Source: Parastagonospora avenae f. sp. tritici 18332-5
Taxonomy: Eukaryota; Ascomycota; Dothideomycetes; Pleosporales; Phaeosphaeriaceae
Direction: 5' to 3'
Assembly: GCA_022559985.1 (NCBI GenBank)
Contig: JAFJTR010000064.1
Span: 1-64,000, forward strand
DNA: 64,000 bases
The translations under genes and the position numbers were made by a program. The notes beneath the pieces were generated by a model. That model did not search any database and was not told where the DNA came from. It was given only the letters and a program-made list of their open reading frames with translations. Of the stretch, positions 39,493 to 51,190 are shown one piece after another; the first letter of the stretch is position 1; each line of letters begins with the position of its first letter.

Positions 39493-40109
39493 GATGTTAG
39501 GATTGCATTGAAGAGGGGAAGAAAAGAACAGGATATATTATATGCGTCGTGCGTGTATTCACCGGCCAGGCTATAGGAGGCAGCCAGGCGTGAACAGTGA
39601 AATACTTTGGTGAACGATGAGAATGTTCGTGTAAAATTGAGGAGAAATGAGGGAATAAAAAGCGACAGCATGGGCTGCTATCATGCGCCAATATTTAGAA
39701 CTGTTCGGAACAGTGATCCTGCTAGTCCTTACCGTACCAGACATCGTGAGCCAAGGTTGTGTAACTGTCAGTGGACGACTAAAAGCTGCCTGTGCACCAC
39801 ATATGGTGAGTGTGTGGTCATTCATGGCTGTGACGTCGGGGTGACAAGTGAAAGGCCAGCCCAGACAAGGCGACCCTCTGGCGCTTGAAAGCCGATCACA
39901 GTGTGAGTGATCAGGCTAACCGAAACGTAAAAGCGTGATGCAGATATTTGGCTCGCTACCAGGGTTATGAGGGCATGGAAGAGGAGCCGGAGAGGGTCGT
40001 CTGCAAAGATGGTAGTTGGCGCTCGGACCAAGCACTAACGGGCCGACGCGAAACGGAAACCTCGCGTCATCGCGTTCTCTGCTTTCCACATTTCACACAA
40101 ATCTCGCTA
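39493..40109. other. Divergent intergenic region
   Basis: About 620 bp between a BTB-type gene (minus) and the rhomboid gene (plus), holding both promoters. An in-frame ATG at 39975 could extend the rhomboid protein by 45 residues but would bury its targeting peptide. Confidence 0.5.
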
Positions 40110-41278
40110 ATGTCGTTATCACGGGTGACTGGGCTGTCGCAGAGACTAGCATTATGTGCTGGTACGACACGCGCCACAGCACCTCCTCGACCTATCACCT
40201 TTCGATGGGGACACCTTTCAGTACAAACGCGTAGTCAGCACTACAAACCACCGAGGCCTACAAGAAAACTTCCCAGTACAACACAACCACAAGGGGGCTC
40301 CCGCTCGATTGAACAGAGAATACAGTACAGCTCTGCTGAGGACCACTTACCCGAGGATGTCGCTCCTGAGCATTTTCAGTGGCCCAACGTGAAGATTCGC
40401 TATCTTCGCCCGGCAATTTGGGCACTTATTGTCTCCGGAGGAATCTTCACCGGTCTTGCTTACCTTGAAGCGAAGAAAGAGTTGAACCCGAAAAGGTCGT
40501 CAGGGTGGTTAGAGGCGCCGCAATGGGGCATGCAGAGGCGTACAGCGCCAACACCCACCGAACTTGCCACGCAATGGTGGGGACGGCTCGACAACATTTC
40601 GAAGCTCAGTAGTGGTATTATCGCTGCCAACAGCGCCGTACACTTGACGAGCTTTGTGGCACCTCAATTCTGGAACACTTTGTGGCACACACCAGCCCGC
40701 AACGTCAACTACACTCAGTTCACATCAATGTTCGTGCATTCCGGGCCATTCCATTTGTTCGTGAATATGTACGCCACCTACAACTTCATGTTACCCGTGG
40801 GTTATTCTCGTGCTTTCGAGGGCCAGCCATACCATGTTCTGTCCTTTTTCCTTGCGACCGGAGTCCTTTCGGGCTTCGCACAGCACTGGGCGACTCTGAT
40901 AACGCCTTCGAAGAGAGCGATACCTGAGATCTTCATCAAAAGCGGGGGTGCAAGTGGCGCGCTCCTGGGCATACTTGGTGCTTTTTGCATGGAGTATCCC
41001 CACGCAGGATTAGGCATCATGTTTGTCCCTGTGCATTTTGAAGCGCAGTACGTGTTGCCAGCTGTTATGCTTTTCGACTTCATTGGAATGGTTCGTGGCT
41101 ACTCGTTCGTGAACTTTGGACATGCGGCAAGTTGCAAGTCTCTCCTTAAGCAGCACAATCTAATCATGAGCAGGCGCATCTTTCCGGCACTTTGCTTGGA
41201 GTGGGTTACTGCTACCTAGACGGGAAGGACAAAATATGGAAGCCCCTTGTCAGATTCTGGAAACAAAGGCTGCAATAG
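40110..41278 (+). CDS. Mitochondrial rhomboid protease (Pcp1/Rbd1-like)
   Basis: Intramembrane serine protease of the inner mitochondrial membrane. The yeast orthologue Pcp1 processes Mgm1 and Ccp1. Two exons, 40110-41126 and 41174-41278, 373 aa. The N-terminus (MSLSRVTGLSQRLALCAGTT) is a basic, acid-free presequence, which favours this ATG over upstream ones. Family features: HSGPFHLFVNMYATYNF, the catalytic serine in SGGASGALLGILG, and the catalytic histidine helix FGHAAHLSGTLLG. The latter is only restored by removing a 47-nt intron with a GC donor (GCAAGT) and AG acceptor. Unspliced, the frame would lose the conserved AHLSG and end about 30 residues later. The splice gives exactly the family reading, so the GC-AG intron is well supported. 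Confidence 0.88.
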
Positions 41279-41708
41279 AATAACATCAAGACCGGATGGC
41301 AAACACGAGTCAACACAAGGCCGAAAAGCGCAACTTCGAGACGGTGCAGCAATGATGCTTCCGCGTTGCCAATTCACAATCTGACTGGGACGTCTCAAAG
41401 ACCAACGGAGCTAAGTAAACAAGAAATATGCCAATCACTCCACTAGTTGTATCAATAATGTGTTGGATGGTGACAAAGGAGCGCTTGTGATCAAACTTTG
41501 CGCCTTTCACACCTCGCATTCTGCAAGTTTGCACCTCGCTGGAGATCAAAGACGTGCGATGTCGGATACAAACTTCACTCACAAGTGAAGCAAAGTATCT
41601 TGATGATGCTAGCTTTCACTAAAGACATATATCACCTCGCACCCCAAGAGGACTGAAACCTCATGTCATCTTTCTCGAATCGACAGGTTGTCTAGCCAAG
41701 CCTGGAAG
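41279..41708. other. Intergenic region
   Basis: 430 bp between the rhomboid gene and the next plus-strand gene. An ATG at 41663 opens only a short frame ending before 41709; it could be a small upstream ORF. Confidence 0.4.
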
Positions 41709-42812
41709 ATGGCCACCGTAGGGTCTACACACGCCCCACCCAACGATGTCGAGATAAGCAGTCGAGCGCAGGCACTGCGCCAGTTTCTCCGGGTTCTACC
41801 GTTTGGGTCAGCGTTGCCGGATGTTCATATCGCATCATTGCGCATTGTGCTGGCACATCTCAATGGCGACGAGGCGTTTACGGCACTCACGACCTCAACA
41901 CATGACGCAACTTTGCTACTCCTTTTCGCTCAAACATGGGCGCTCGCTGCGCGACTCGGTCTGCCTATCGTCCAAAACAATATCGTCTCAACTATGCAAG
42001 ATATCTACGACGCCAGCCTAGACGACAGAACAGTCTATCCAGCGGACGCAAATCCACTCAAGGCCTTCAATCATCTGGACCAGGAAGTTGGCATAGACAG
42101 CCACGCTGAGTCGTTCTTGATATGCTTCGTGGCAAGGACTACACCCACCACGTCCGAATTGGAGAAGCAGCTTGACGCACATGACTTCGCCAAAGACGTT
42201 CGAGGCAGTCTTCTGGCTGAGGCGAGATCTCTCGACCGCGATCCCATCAAGCATACGCCGCAACAGTTCCGCGTTGACACATCCCACCCACCGTCGTACC
42301 AGCCACTCGAAGCGCATTCTGCGTTTGTGCCTGTCTTCGTGTCCAGACACACTCCGATGCCAGCAATGCATGACAAACAAAGCTGCAGTCGCTTCCTCGC
42401 TGCTGATAGTCAGCCTTTGTCTTTCCACAATTCTCTCATGTCGCCTACGATGTCACCCCCTCCCACATACGACAATTTGTTCGACTACAGTGCCATCCTG
42501 TCACAAATCAAAGATGTACCCCCCAGCCAAGACGATTCTGCTTTTCGATGGGCAAGTGCTGTCGGCAGAGATCCAATGCGTCCTACTAATCCCACTACGC
42601 CCAATCTTATTGTCATGCCATCGGTCGCTGAGGACAATCCACCGAGTCTAGCTCTATATCGTGTTTACGATGCTGCCGCAATCGCAGCTCAAAATGCTGC
42701 TTTGGGGTGGGGAAATGCAGCACCAACTCCAGCTCTGAATGCGGCACCTGCAATGGCTACATCGGTCCCCACGCCAGACGCAGGTCTTTCAAGGATGCCT
42801 GAAGTCGTATAA
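41709..42812 (+). CDS. BTB-associated hypothetical protein
   Basis: Open frame from ATG 41709 to TAA 42810-42812, 367 aa. The N-terminal half shares the layout of the protein at 38263-39492: a short strand/helix region, then LLLLFAQTWALAARLGLPIV with QNNIVSTMQDIYDAS, followed by ESFLICFVAR and a charged helix. The second half is Pro/Ser/Ala-rich and disordered. No strict BTB motif is visible, so it may have a degenerate domain. The frame continues openly after two close in-frame stops (TAA 42810, TAG 42819) to 43592, so the true gene may be longer with an unrecognised intron here. Function unknown. Confidence 0.55.
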   Translation: MATVGSTHAPPNDVEISSRAQALRQFLRVLPFGSALPDVHIASLRIVLAHLNGDEAFTALTTSTHDATLLLLFAQTWALAARLGLPIVQNNIVSTMQDIYDASLDDRTVYPADANPLKAFNHLDQEVGIDSHAESFLICFVARTTPTTSELEKQLDAHDFAKDVRGSLLAEARSLDRDPIKHTPQQFRVDTSHPPSYQPLEAHSAFVPVFVSRHTPMPAMHDKQSCSRFLAADSQPLSFHNSLMSPTMSPPPTYDNLFDYSAILSQIKDVPPSQDDSAFRWASAVGRDPMRPTNPTTPNLIVMPSVAEDNPPSLALYRVYDAAAIAAQNAALGWGNAAPTPALNAAPAMATSVPTPDAGLSRMPEVV

Positions 42813-42821
42813 CCTGTATAG

Positions 42822-43592
42822 AACAATCCACGGGACTTCACGGCGATAGATACTGGACCTGAAAATAACGCATCCGCACCAATGGCACCCACATCGCCAC
42901 CTCTTGTGCTAGCACCGAGTCCAGCAGTACAGCCAGTCGATACAGCACTATATCGACAGCCTGTTGGTTCCATAGATGGAAGCGAGGCAGGACTACGACC
43001 TCCTAGAAGGAGCGAAGCCGTTCCAAGCCTCGGAATCGACACACGTGCCCCACAGAACACTCTGCACTGTTGCGACTTCCGGCCAGCAAAGCAGCGAACT
43101 TGGGTCTCTCGCATCTTGCACGGCTGGCGATGTCCCGGTGCTCCATGCCCTCAGCACGAGTGTGGACATCACCCACCAGCAATCAACCAGACCACAAGAT
43201 GTGCAGGAGCGACCGCCTGTAGACGTCGCCATTACAGACTGCCGGCGGAAGGCATCATTATCAACACACATTCACATCGGGACGACGATGGAGGAGGAAG
43301 TCTCACCCCTCCCCAATCACGCCAACACAGATCTCCCAGCCCCGAGCCTCGTCTTCGCCACACCTCCCGCACCGACGCAATCGCCCTCCGCAACCCCGAT
43401 CATGACATCCGCACACCCACGCGCACCCACCGGGTCCGCGGACGCCGCGACGAGCGCACGCAGCGCGGAAGTCGGCGGCACACATCGCGCAGTAGCAGCG
43501 ACGAGACGATCGCGTGGTGGCGCACGAAGAAGACTGGGGAGAAGAAGAGGTTCAATTTAGTGAGCTATGAGCGGCATCGGTGGGATGAGTAG
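42822..43592 (+). CDS. Possible 3' continuation or separate hypothetical gene
   Basis: The frame of the preceding gene reopens at 42822 and stays open to 43592 (ATG at 42882). A second frame (42976-43560) overlaps it and is also open and coding-like at its start. The end of the first (SRSSSDETIAWWRTKKTGEK, then KRFNLVSYERHRWDE) looks like a genuine protein terminus. The TATAACCTGTATAG just before 42822 resembles a branch point plus acceptor, but no good donor in phase was found. The whole stretch is Pro/Ser/Arg-rich, which weakens any coding call. Structure unresolved. Confidence 0.35.
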   Translation, partial: NNPRDFTAIDTGPENNASAPMAPTSPPLVLAPSPAVQPVDTALYRQPVGSIDGSEAGLRPPRRSEAVPSLGIDTRAPQNTLHCCDFRPAKQRTWVSRILHGWRCPGAPCPQHECGHHPPAINQTTRCAGATACRRRHYRLPAEGIIINTHSHRDDDGGGSLTPPQSRQHRSPSPEPRLRHTSRTDAIALRNPDHDIRTPTRTHRVRGRRDERTQRGSRRHTSRSSSDETIAWWRTKKTGEKKRFNLVSYERHRWDE

Positions 43593-44471
43593 GGCTGGAT
43601 GGGTTCACGAACTCAAGGAACGGTTGATCGGGGTGGGGTGATGAGGAGGGCTGATTGCATTCAAGACATTTCCGGCGTTTGAGTTTTTCGAATTTTTGGG
43701 CGGGATTGTTTGGAATAGACTACTATAGATCGCACACACACGCGCACACAAAAGACTATATGATAATTCGAAATTTCCACTTTAGTTTGTTGCGCCGATA
43801 CGCCTTCCTGTATACCTCCATCCCACTCCTCTCCTCAACTCAAACGCCGAAACGACATCCCGTCTGCCCCCAACTCACAAGCGACACGTACAGCCCATCT
43901 CTCCCTCCTCCCCCTCCTCCCCGCCACACTCCTCTACACCCCCCAAACCCAATTCTTCAAGCCCCGCCTGCTCTGGAACTTGCGTCTGTGCTCCTCTCTA
44001 CTCCGCTTGCTTTCTGCGTAGATGGGACGCATGATTTCGAGGCTGTCGCGCACATGGGCGACGATGTCGTTATTGCACATTGTGATGTGCTTCAGCATAC
44101 TTTGTGTGATGGCTGGTGATGTGATAGTAGAGGCTGGAAGACGTCGCAGCTTTGTGTGTGGTGGTACGGGTGAGGTGATAGTGCAAGCTGGAAGTATTCG
44201 CTTGCTTCAAGAGGCTGTGCGTAAAAAGCTTCAAGTGGGATATTTGGCTTTTGCACAGTGTTTGATCAAGGGAATGGAGGAACTGAGAGAGATTGATTCT
44301 TATAGCATCGGCAACATGTGAGCATGTTCTCAGCGGTGGGAACCGTTCCTAGTGAACCATGGTTGATGTATTCCCAATAAGGGTCCAACACAGACCATGG
44401 TATGTCGCATCGCTACACGAACATATTCGAACATTCGAAAGCCACGGTACTAACCAACTTCTGCAAATCGC
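43593..44471. other. Convergent region with pyrimidine tract and weak ORF
   Basis: About 880 bp between two converging genes. Holds a (CA)-rich stretch near 43730-43750 and a C/T-rich tract at about 43840-44010. Downstream, an open frame from ATG 44022 to 44321 (99 aa, one hydrophobic N-terminal segment) could be a small gene, but another frame is equally open. Not called. Confidence 0.35.
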
Positions 44472-47400
44472 CTATGGCAGACCCTCCACCATCGTCCTGA
44501 TCATACCAGAGACAAGTGCGCCACCTCCTGCCAACTTAAGGCGCGCCTTCATCTTCTCGAGTGCGTCTCCAGTCAAGTTGGTCTTCTCCTTGAGCACTTC
44601 TATGGTGTGCTCAAATTCTGCCTCCTCATCCGGAACATCGTCGTAACCCAGGCTACGCAGAGCCTGGTTTGCCAAGATGCGCATGTGTTGCTGGCACTCG
44701 GTGCAGTACCAGCGGCTCACCTTATCCACACCCAAATTCTTGACGCACGCCTTGTGGAAATACTTCATCAAGCAGTCCCGATGTGCGCACTCGACCGTGC
44801 CCTTTGGAAGACCCTCCTCGGGAATGCTGACGTGGCAGTAGCACATGGAGGCTTGATCTTTTCGCTCGAACTTCTCCCTCGCAATCTTGCCGAGCATCTC
44901 TTGCGTGATCTTACGCTTGAGAAGCTTGTTCTTGATCCGGAGTCGCTCGAAGAGCTCCTCCTGTTTCATAAGTGGACCAGGCCTGTGACCATCGGCGAAG
45001 TCCTCGTACTCGTAAGCTAGGCGCTTGGGAATTCGCAACTTGTCGAACATGCGCGTCGTAGGGTCCAACTGAAGGTACTCCATGATATCGTAGTCCACCA
45101 GCATGATGCGGTTCGTGAAGTGCTCCTCGTCTTGATACATGGTCAATAGCTTCTCGGCACGGAGGCGGTTAAAGGGACCGGAGAAGAGGAATTCCTCGCC
45201 AGGATAGGACAGACAGCACTCATCAAACAGAGGGTCGACACAGGAACAATCTGGCGTTAATGTTGGAGGGAAATTTTGAGGGAAAGGCTGGCGGTTACTT
45301 ACGTGGCTTGTGATACGGACAATCGACCTCACCGTTGATCTCATAAACGCACGTGTTGAGGTGTGCGCACCCTGAATCTGCAGAGAGGAAGGGTTCCGCG
45401 AGCTGATCGACGTTGAATTGACGCGCAAATCTCGCCCAGTGCGAGTGCTTGCTGTTATGCACCGTGGGAGGGAGAGGTGGCGATGTGGCCACTAGTGGAG
45501 CAACGCAAGGCTCAGGCTCGGGTTCGTCAGTAGATACAATTACCGCATCCCCAGCTCGCACCTCTGACACCTCTTTGATGTCAAGCAATTCGCCTAGCCT
45601 CAGGCCGGTATCAAGTTCTGAGTTATGATCAGGTTCGACGATGGCGCCGTTGTCTTCGGCTGTCGCATTCAAAGCGGCTTCCGCGTCCTCGGTGATAGCG
45701 TTGATAGCAACATCTGCATCCTCTTCCACAACCAACTTCTTGGCCTTGCGCCGCGCCTCGCGCTCATACTTCTTTGCCTTCTTCTGTGATACGACAACAT
45801 GGCTTGCTGGTGCTACATCGGCTGGCGTCTCACTGGGAGATACGAAGCTCTCTGGACCTTTTGATGCGGTGACCAAGGAAACATCTGCTAGCTGTACCGA
45901 TGGAGATCTGAATGAACGCAGGTCGGGAATCTCACAAGTATCAGGACCCCAGGGATTGACAGGTCGCGAAGTGGGCGTGACAGGACGCCCAGCCGCGGTC
46001 ATACCCCAGGCTGGCTTGACTGAAGGCGTCTTGGGCTTCTTCCCGCTGAGGACAGTTGCCCATGGCCCGCTGTTTGCTTTCAGCACGTTCTTCTGTGTAG
46101 CCTTGATTGCCATGGTACCTGGCGCGACCAATTTGAGCTGTACAGCTGGTGTCCTGGATGCAGGCGTGGGATCTATTGATAGCAACGGGGCATGGTATGG
46201 CTCGATGACGTTCTGACCCAAGCCGTCATCACCGCTGACGCGCTTATGAATGTGTTGAAGGTGCCGGCGATCTGGAAGATCCTGAGGGGTTTCAGGAAGC
46301 AGTGTAGGCGAGTCTTCAGACTGTATGCTGAACCATATGTTAGCGACAATTCCGTGAGACGTATGCAAGCTGGGTCATCTGGAAGACTCATTACATACCT
46401 ATCGGTGGAGCTGATTTCTTCAGCCGGAGAAGCATTCTCGCTGGAACTACTCGTCGTTGCGGAGTACTTCTCGCCCGTCTTCCAGTTCTTGTAGTTGTAC
46501 CTATCTTCTACGATGTTGTGAGCGGTCTTGTTTGTGTAGCGGAGATAGCCGGCTCGTCGCATTCTAGTCTCGAGGGCATCCCGCTTGACTAGCACAAGGT
46601 CGTTGACGAGAGCCTTCTTCAGATCCTCTACGACAGTCTGGAACTTCTTGAGCTCCTTGCCCTGTAAGCCGCGGTTCCGAGTATTGCTCTTGAGAAGATC
46701 GGCGACACGGAAGGCCTCTAAGATACGCTCGATCTCAGCGTCAAAGTCAACGTCCACATCTGGAAGACGCGCATACTTCTTGAGCTCGCGGCGATCGGGC
46801 TGAGAGTTGTAGACGTTGGCGTTGTACTTCAGATGGCGTTCGATTTCGTCCATCTCTTCGGTGTTGTGCGGGCCATCATCGCCGACTGCAAAGCCCTCTG
46901 CGGAGTGGATGACAGAGTCAACGTGATTAATCTCTTCCTGGCTGATGAATCGGGTTCTACTCGCTGCTCGAGCCAGGGCTTTTGCGTCCTTCTTCTCGCG
47001 TTTAGAAGTGACTGTAGTATCTTCAGTTGAAACACTGCGCCGCTCTATTTTGTCACCATCTGCCACGCCAGGATCATGGCCGCGTATTCTACCGCGCTCC
47101 TCTGTCTCAGCAGGTGTGACGGTCCAGTCGTCGAGCCCGCAGCTCTCGTACACGTCGCGGATACCCTCGGCGATCCTCTTATGGCGCCGGCGGTGAGCTT
47201 CGTCGATGGTCCGACAGTAATGGCACGTATGGGATTTGTTGCGCATGAACATGGCCTGAAATTGTTAGTCCAGTCAGCGGTATTGGTTGTGCACAAGCGT
47301 TCACCTGGTGGTATCTGTGGCATGGCTCTATTCATAGTCAGTGCACTGCTCGTCCTGTTCATGAAATTGGCGATACATACCAGAGTGTGTGCCGAAGCAT

Positions 47401-47551
47401 GATGAGCGAGCTCCCGGATGACTAAGGGGTCTCTCGCAGAAGCCGCAATGATGGCCTAGGAGTCAGCGATTGTGTCGTGGCGGTATGGCGCCAACATAGA
47501 CTTACTGAGCCCCGGCGAGTCCTCCCATTTGAAAAGTAAGCCAGTGACCAT
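44472..47551 (-). CDS. PHD-finger protein with N-terminal Cys/His cluster
   Basis: Six exons on the minus strand: 47551-47506, 47455-47381, 47327-47305, 47255-46399, 46327-45303, 45250-44472; 934 aa. Exon phases all agree, including a 23-nt exon 3. The N-terminal 70 residues hold a Cys/His-rich zinc-binding cluster split over four exons (HHCGFCERPLSHPGARSSC, EPCHRYHQ, HTCHYC). The middle is charged and partly disordered, with a coiled-coil-like Lys/Glu region. The C-terminus carries a PHD-type finger (CYCHVSIPEEG, VECAHRDCLMKYFHKACV, SRWYCTECQ), usually a histone-tail reader. Nuclear chromatin-associated function is inferred. No yeast orthologue is recognised. Confidence 0.75.
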
Positions 47552-48103
47552 GTTGAAAGAAGAGCCAGTTGGTCGGCCCTGGTGTGTGGTTGAGGGTGGT
47601 TTGTGTAGTAGAGGGGGGTGTTGGGAGAGTTGGGAAAGGAGAGAGTGGGCAGGAGGTGCTCGAGCATATATGGTGGGCCGGTGAGACAATGGTCCGCGCA
47701 GCCAAATGACAGTCACGTCAATTTATGAAAGGAAACGCGAGTGATCCGGGGAAGCACTGCGGGGTTGGAAGCGAGTGTTTACGCGTTTGGCGTGTGGTGC
47801 CTGCTCTTTTGCGCGTTGACGTTGACTACGTTGCTATGTAAAGAAAGGAAAGAGCGACTGTGGAGCGCAATAACAACAACATCAAGAACAACAACAACCC
47901 ATCTTCTGTAATGACTGGAGTTTAAGAATAAAAGAGAGCGCATACATTCATAATCTTCACCGCACATTGACCCAGTCGGATGGTGAATCGAAGTGCCGCG
48001 AAAGACAGCATCTGCGAGAAATCCCTCTGTCGTTTGGGCTGGTGCTCGATCGAGCGAGTGATCGACGCCCGCCCACACGACCCTTCATACGCAAAAGGCC
48101 ACC
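47552..48103. other. Intergenic region
   Basis: About 550 bp upstream of the PHD gene and downstream of Egt1, both on the minus strand. An AAC/AAT-rich run (CAACAACATCAAGAACAAC) lies near 47873-47895. No gene supported. Confidence 0.5.
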
Positions 48104-51100
48104 CTAGACGTCTTTGACGACGCGAGCACCGGCCCACACGTAGGGATAGTTGCGTTGGTACCAGTTTACACTGTGGAGACGTTAACGTCGTCGGCTATGA
48201 TTGCCTGAAGTCACTACACTCACAAAGTCTTCCGTCCGGCCAGACGAGGGTGCGTTGCCCACGACCCGCCAAGCGTGATGTTGTGTTTGCCATCGAAAAA
48301 GTCCGCTGTGCTGGAGTCAGATGGGCGTTTGATTGCCGCGGCAATGACGTACCTGTGTAACCCGGGTACAGCTCCATGGGCTCAAACCCCTCATGCTTCT
48401 CCAACACAGTACTGGTCCACTCCCAAACACCACCCAGATCAGACTGACCGCAGAGCTTATTGCCCTTGTCGGCCACTGAGACTGGATGCCAGTGTTTGAA
48501 GCCCACATTAGTCCCCTCAAGGTTGAGGAAGAGATCGCGAGGGTTTAGACCAGATACCGCGCCAGAGGCGCCGTTAGACGAAGGCTGAGATGGCGGGGAC
48601 TCATCCACGCCGTCGTTGATGAGATGTCTGCCAAAGTCAGTGATATGCCAAGTTTGACGCCTGCAGGTACACACCCGTTTACTGCTGGGATGGTGTTGCC
48701 AAGCGACTGCTCGACGTCTGGAGCATTCAACGAATCAACATAACTGTAGATGCTGCGCGCTTCTTCCATAGTAGGGATACGGCCGCCCATCCACTGTGCG
48801 CAGCCGGCCAGCTCGTCGTATGACGCCATGACAGGCCAGTCCAGAGCATACCGAAGAGGCACCGTGCCGTATACAGTACGCACATACTTGCCCTCGGTTA
48901 GCTTCCGAGAGGTGCCGTTGGCTCCGTTGTGGTGTCCGTTGAGGACGCTGTCTCTCTTACCGTTGCTCGCGACCTTGTCGTTGGAGTAAGGGTGCTCGCT
49001 CCACGACGCGGGAAGTGCTGACTTTCCGGTCTCAACAAGGTACTTCACATACTCTCCGTTGGTAATGGGTCGTGCCTTTGCACTGAAAGAATTTACCTGG
49101 ACCGAGCGCGGCGGCTTTTCGTTATCCCAGCCAAAGTAGCGCGTGGTAGTCGCATCTTTCTGTGGATCATTAAGGCCAATCTCGATGTCAGCATCAGGGA
49201 CAGTGAACCACTGGTTTCCGACGGCATTTGCTGTCGATGTCTTGGCGAGTGCCTCGAAGTCGGGTTTGACGACGCCAGGAGGCGGCACCACTCTTTCGCT
49301 CTGCACGAGCATGTACAATAGTGTCTCTAGGTGCATTGCTTCGTGCTCGAACCCGATCCACAACGCTCGGGCAACTCGAGGATTGTTGTTGGCTTTGCCA
49401 GAAGTGTAAAGCTCTTCGACTCTTTCGCGTACTGCTTGCTGGAATTTGAGGATGTCGTTCAGTGGCGGCCATGACTCGGGGACTTTCGAATGTTCATGAC
49501 ATTGTGTGGGATCCTCAACATCCGGATCGATCCCACGTTCAAAGATGTCTCGGAACCATGCAGGCTCCGACGGCTGTCCGTCTGTACCACGAGCAAGATG
49601 GATGTCAAGGAATGTCGGGATGTGGCCAAGGTAGAAAATGCATTCGTTGCGCAGTTTGATGGGCTTTGCAAGCAGCTCGTCTTCAGGAATCATCTGCTTC
49701 GTGACCACGTCCCAAGTAACCCACAGCTCCTCCCACTCTGCAAGAGTCGGAACAGGCTTCGCAGCATATTCTTTAGGCTCTGTGGGGAAGAAGACGACAG
49801 GTTTTGAGACGAAGTGAAGGCCCGGAAGCTGTTAGCGGAGGCACACTCGGGGTATAGTTAGCAGCTCACCGTAGTCACCTCTGGAGGTAGACCAGACTGT
49901 GTTAGCAGCGAGTCTAGCCCCCTCCCAAAGCTGAAGTATCTCGTCGCGCGAGTATTTGTAGCTTTCTTCGATGCGTATCCTTTCGCCACGTGGAATGTGC
50001 ACTCCGTCAACCACGACGTCCTTGCGTGGCGAGACAAAGGCATGGTGCCGTCCTTCCTTCTTGTCATATTCGCCAATAGCCTCCCAATCCTCCATGTTGA
50101 AGACTGTGTCGTTCATGATTTCGTTGGCGTGTCTCAGGCCGTTGAGGATGAAGTCGTGGGTGACGTTTTCGCGATCGTTGTAGGCGTGATATACACGATC
50201 TGCGTCCTTGCATGAGTCGATGCCGATCAACATGGTATCACCAGGCTGCATAGCGTTCCCGAAACCGGTTAGGAATGGAGGTACTTCATGGCGTTTGAAG
50301 TTGCCTAGACTCGACCCGAGCCACAGGATCGTCTTGGGTTTATCTTTAATATCGGATGACTTGAGCCAATCAAGAGCGTTATCATAGGTGCCGTGTAAAC
50401 CGAAACACCTCACGTGCTTGTAGCCATCTGCAACCTTATCAGCGTACTTCCGCTAGCATAAAGGTATTTACGAGTCATAGTAAGATCAAGGCTGACGAGC
50501 AATTGGTCGAAGGTCCGACACGATAGAGCGGAAAATGTGGCGGATACAGGTCCAACCACTTATCGGCCATTAAGCGACCCAATCTTCACGCCTAGTTACG
50601 TCTTGACGCGAAGTCTCCCCGGTACAGCACACCATATTCCTTGTCACAGCAGACGGATGGGCTTACCTATTGGAATTTGACCAAATGTTCTCTCGAGTTC
50701 CGGCAGAGACAAATCGACAGCATAGTACTCAACATCTTTGCCAAGGCGATCGATCGCCTGCAGTAATATGTTGACTTTGCGCAAATTGCTAAAGGAGCAT
50801 CAGTACACACGAAGCACATGGCTTGTTCCGGTCTTCATTGAAGCTAGTAGGCAGGATCCTACCCGCTCCCAAGTTCGACCAGAATCGAGCCTGGTTGTAT
50901 GCGATGGGCAATTTGTTCCGCGTAATTCTCCAGAACTTCGATTTCGGAATTTGTCAGATAGTACTGTAGGGAAATCAGATTGAGCAAGTCATGCTGGATC
51001 ATCTTTAGCAGACCTCGTCGAGATATGTTATCTTCTCAAACAACTTCAAGCCGGTCTCAGAGTAGAGCAACAGGGTAGGGAGCTTCTTCTCGCCACCATC

Positions 51101-51190
51101 CTGGGGCCTGAGACCCGTCTTGATATCAGCCACGATATCGGATAGGGCAGTGTCGACACGAATGTCGATAATTTTGGTTCCCACCGTCAT
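48104..51190 (-). CDS. EGT1: Ergothioneine biosynthesis protein Egt1 (fused EgtD-EgtB)
   Basis: Makes the antioxidant thiol ergothioneine: trimethylates histidine to hercynine, then joins hercynine to cysteine oxidatively. Eight exons on the minus strand: 51190-51014, 50963-50863, 50788-50667, 50427-49870, 49779-48675, 48627-48353, 48305-48224, 48170-48104; phases agree and give 828 aa. The N-terminal methyltransferase has IDIRVDTALSD, LPTLLLYSETGLKLFEKITY, the SAM-site VELGSGNLRKV and LWLGSSLGNFKRHE. The middle DinB-like iron site is GFEHEAMHLETLLYML (HxxxHxE). The C-terminal FGE/sulfatase-modifying fold shows VWEWTSTVLEKHEGF, YPGYTADFFDGKHNITLGGS and VNWYQRNYPYVWAGAR. Cytosolic. Intron 3 is unusually long for this window (239 nt). 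Length and order match Neurospora Egt-1. Confidence 0.95.

Noticed and set aside
45641..46216. 191-codon plus-strand frame
   Set aside because: Lies antisense to exon 5 of the PHD-finger gene, whose splicing and phases are consistent.
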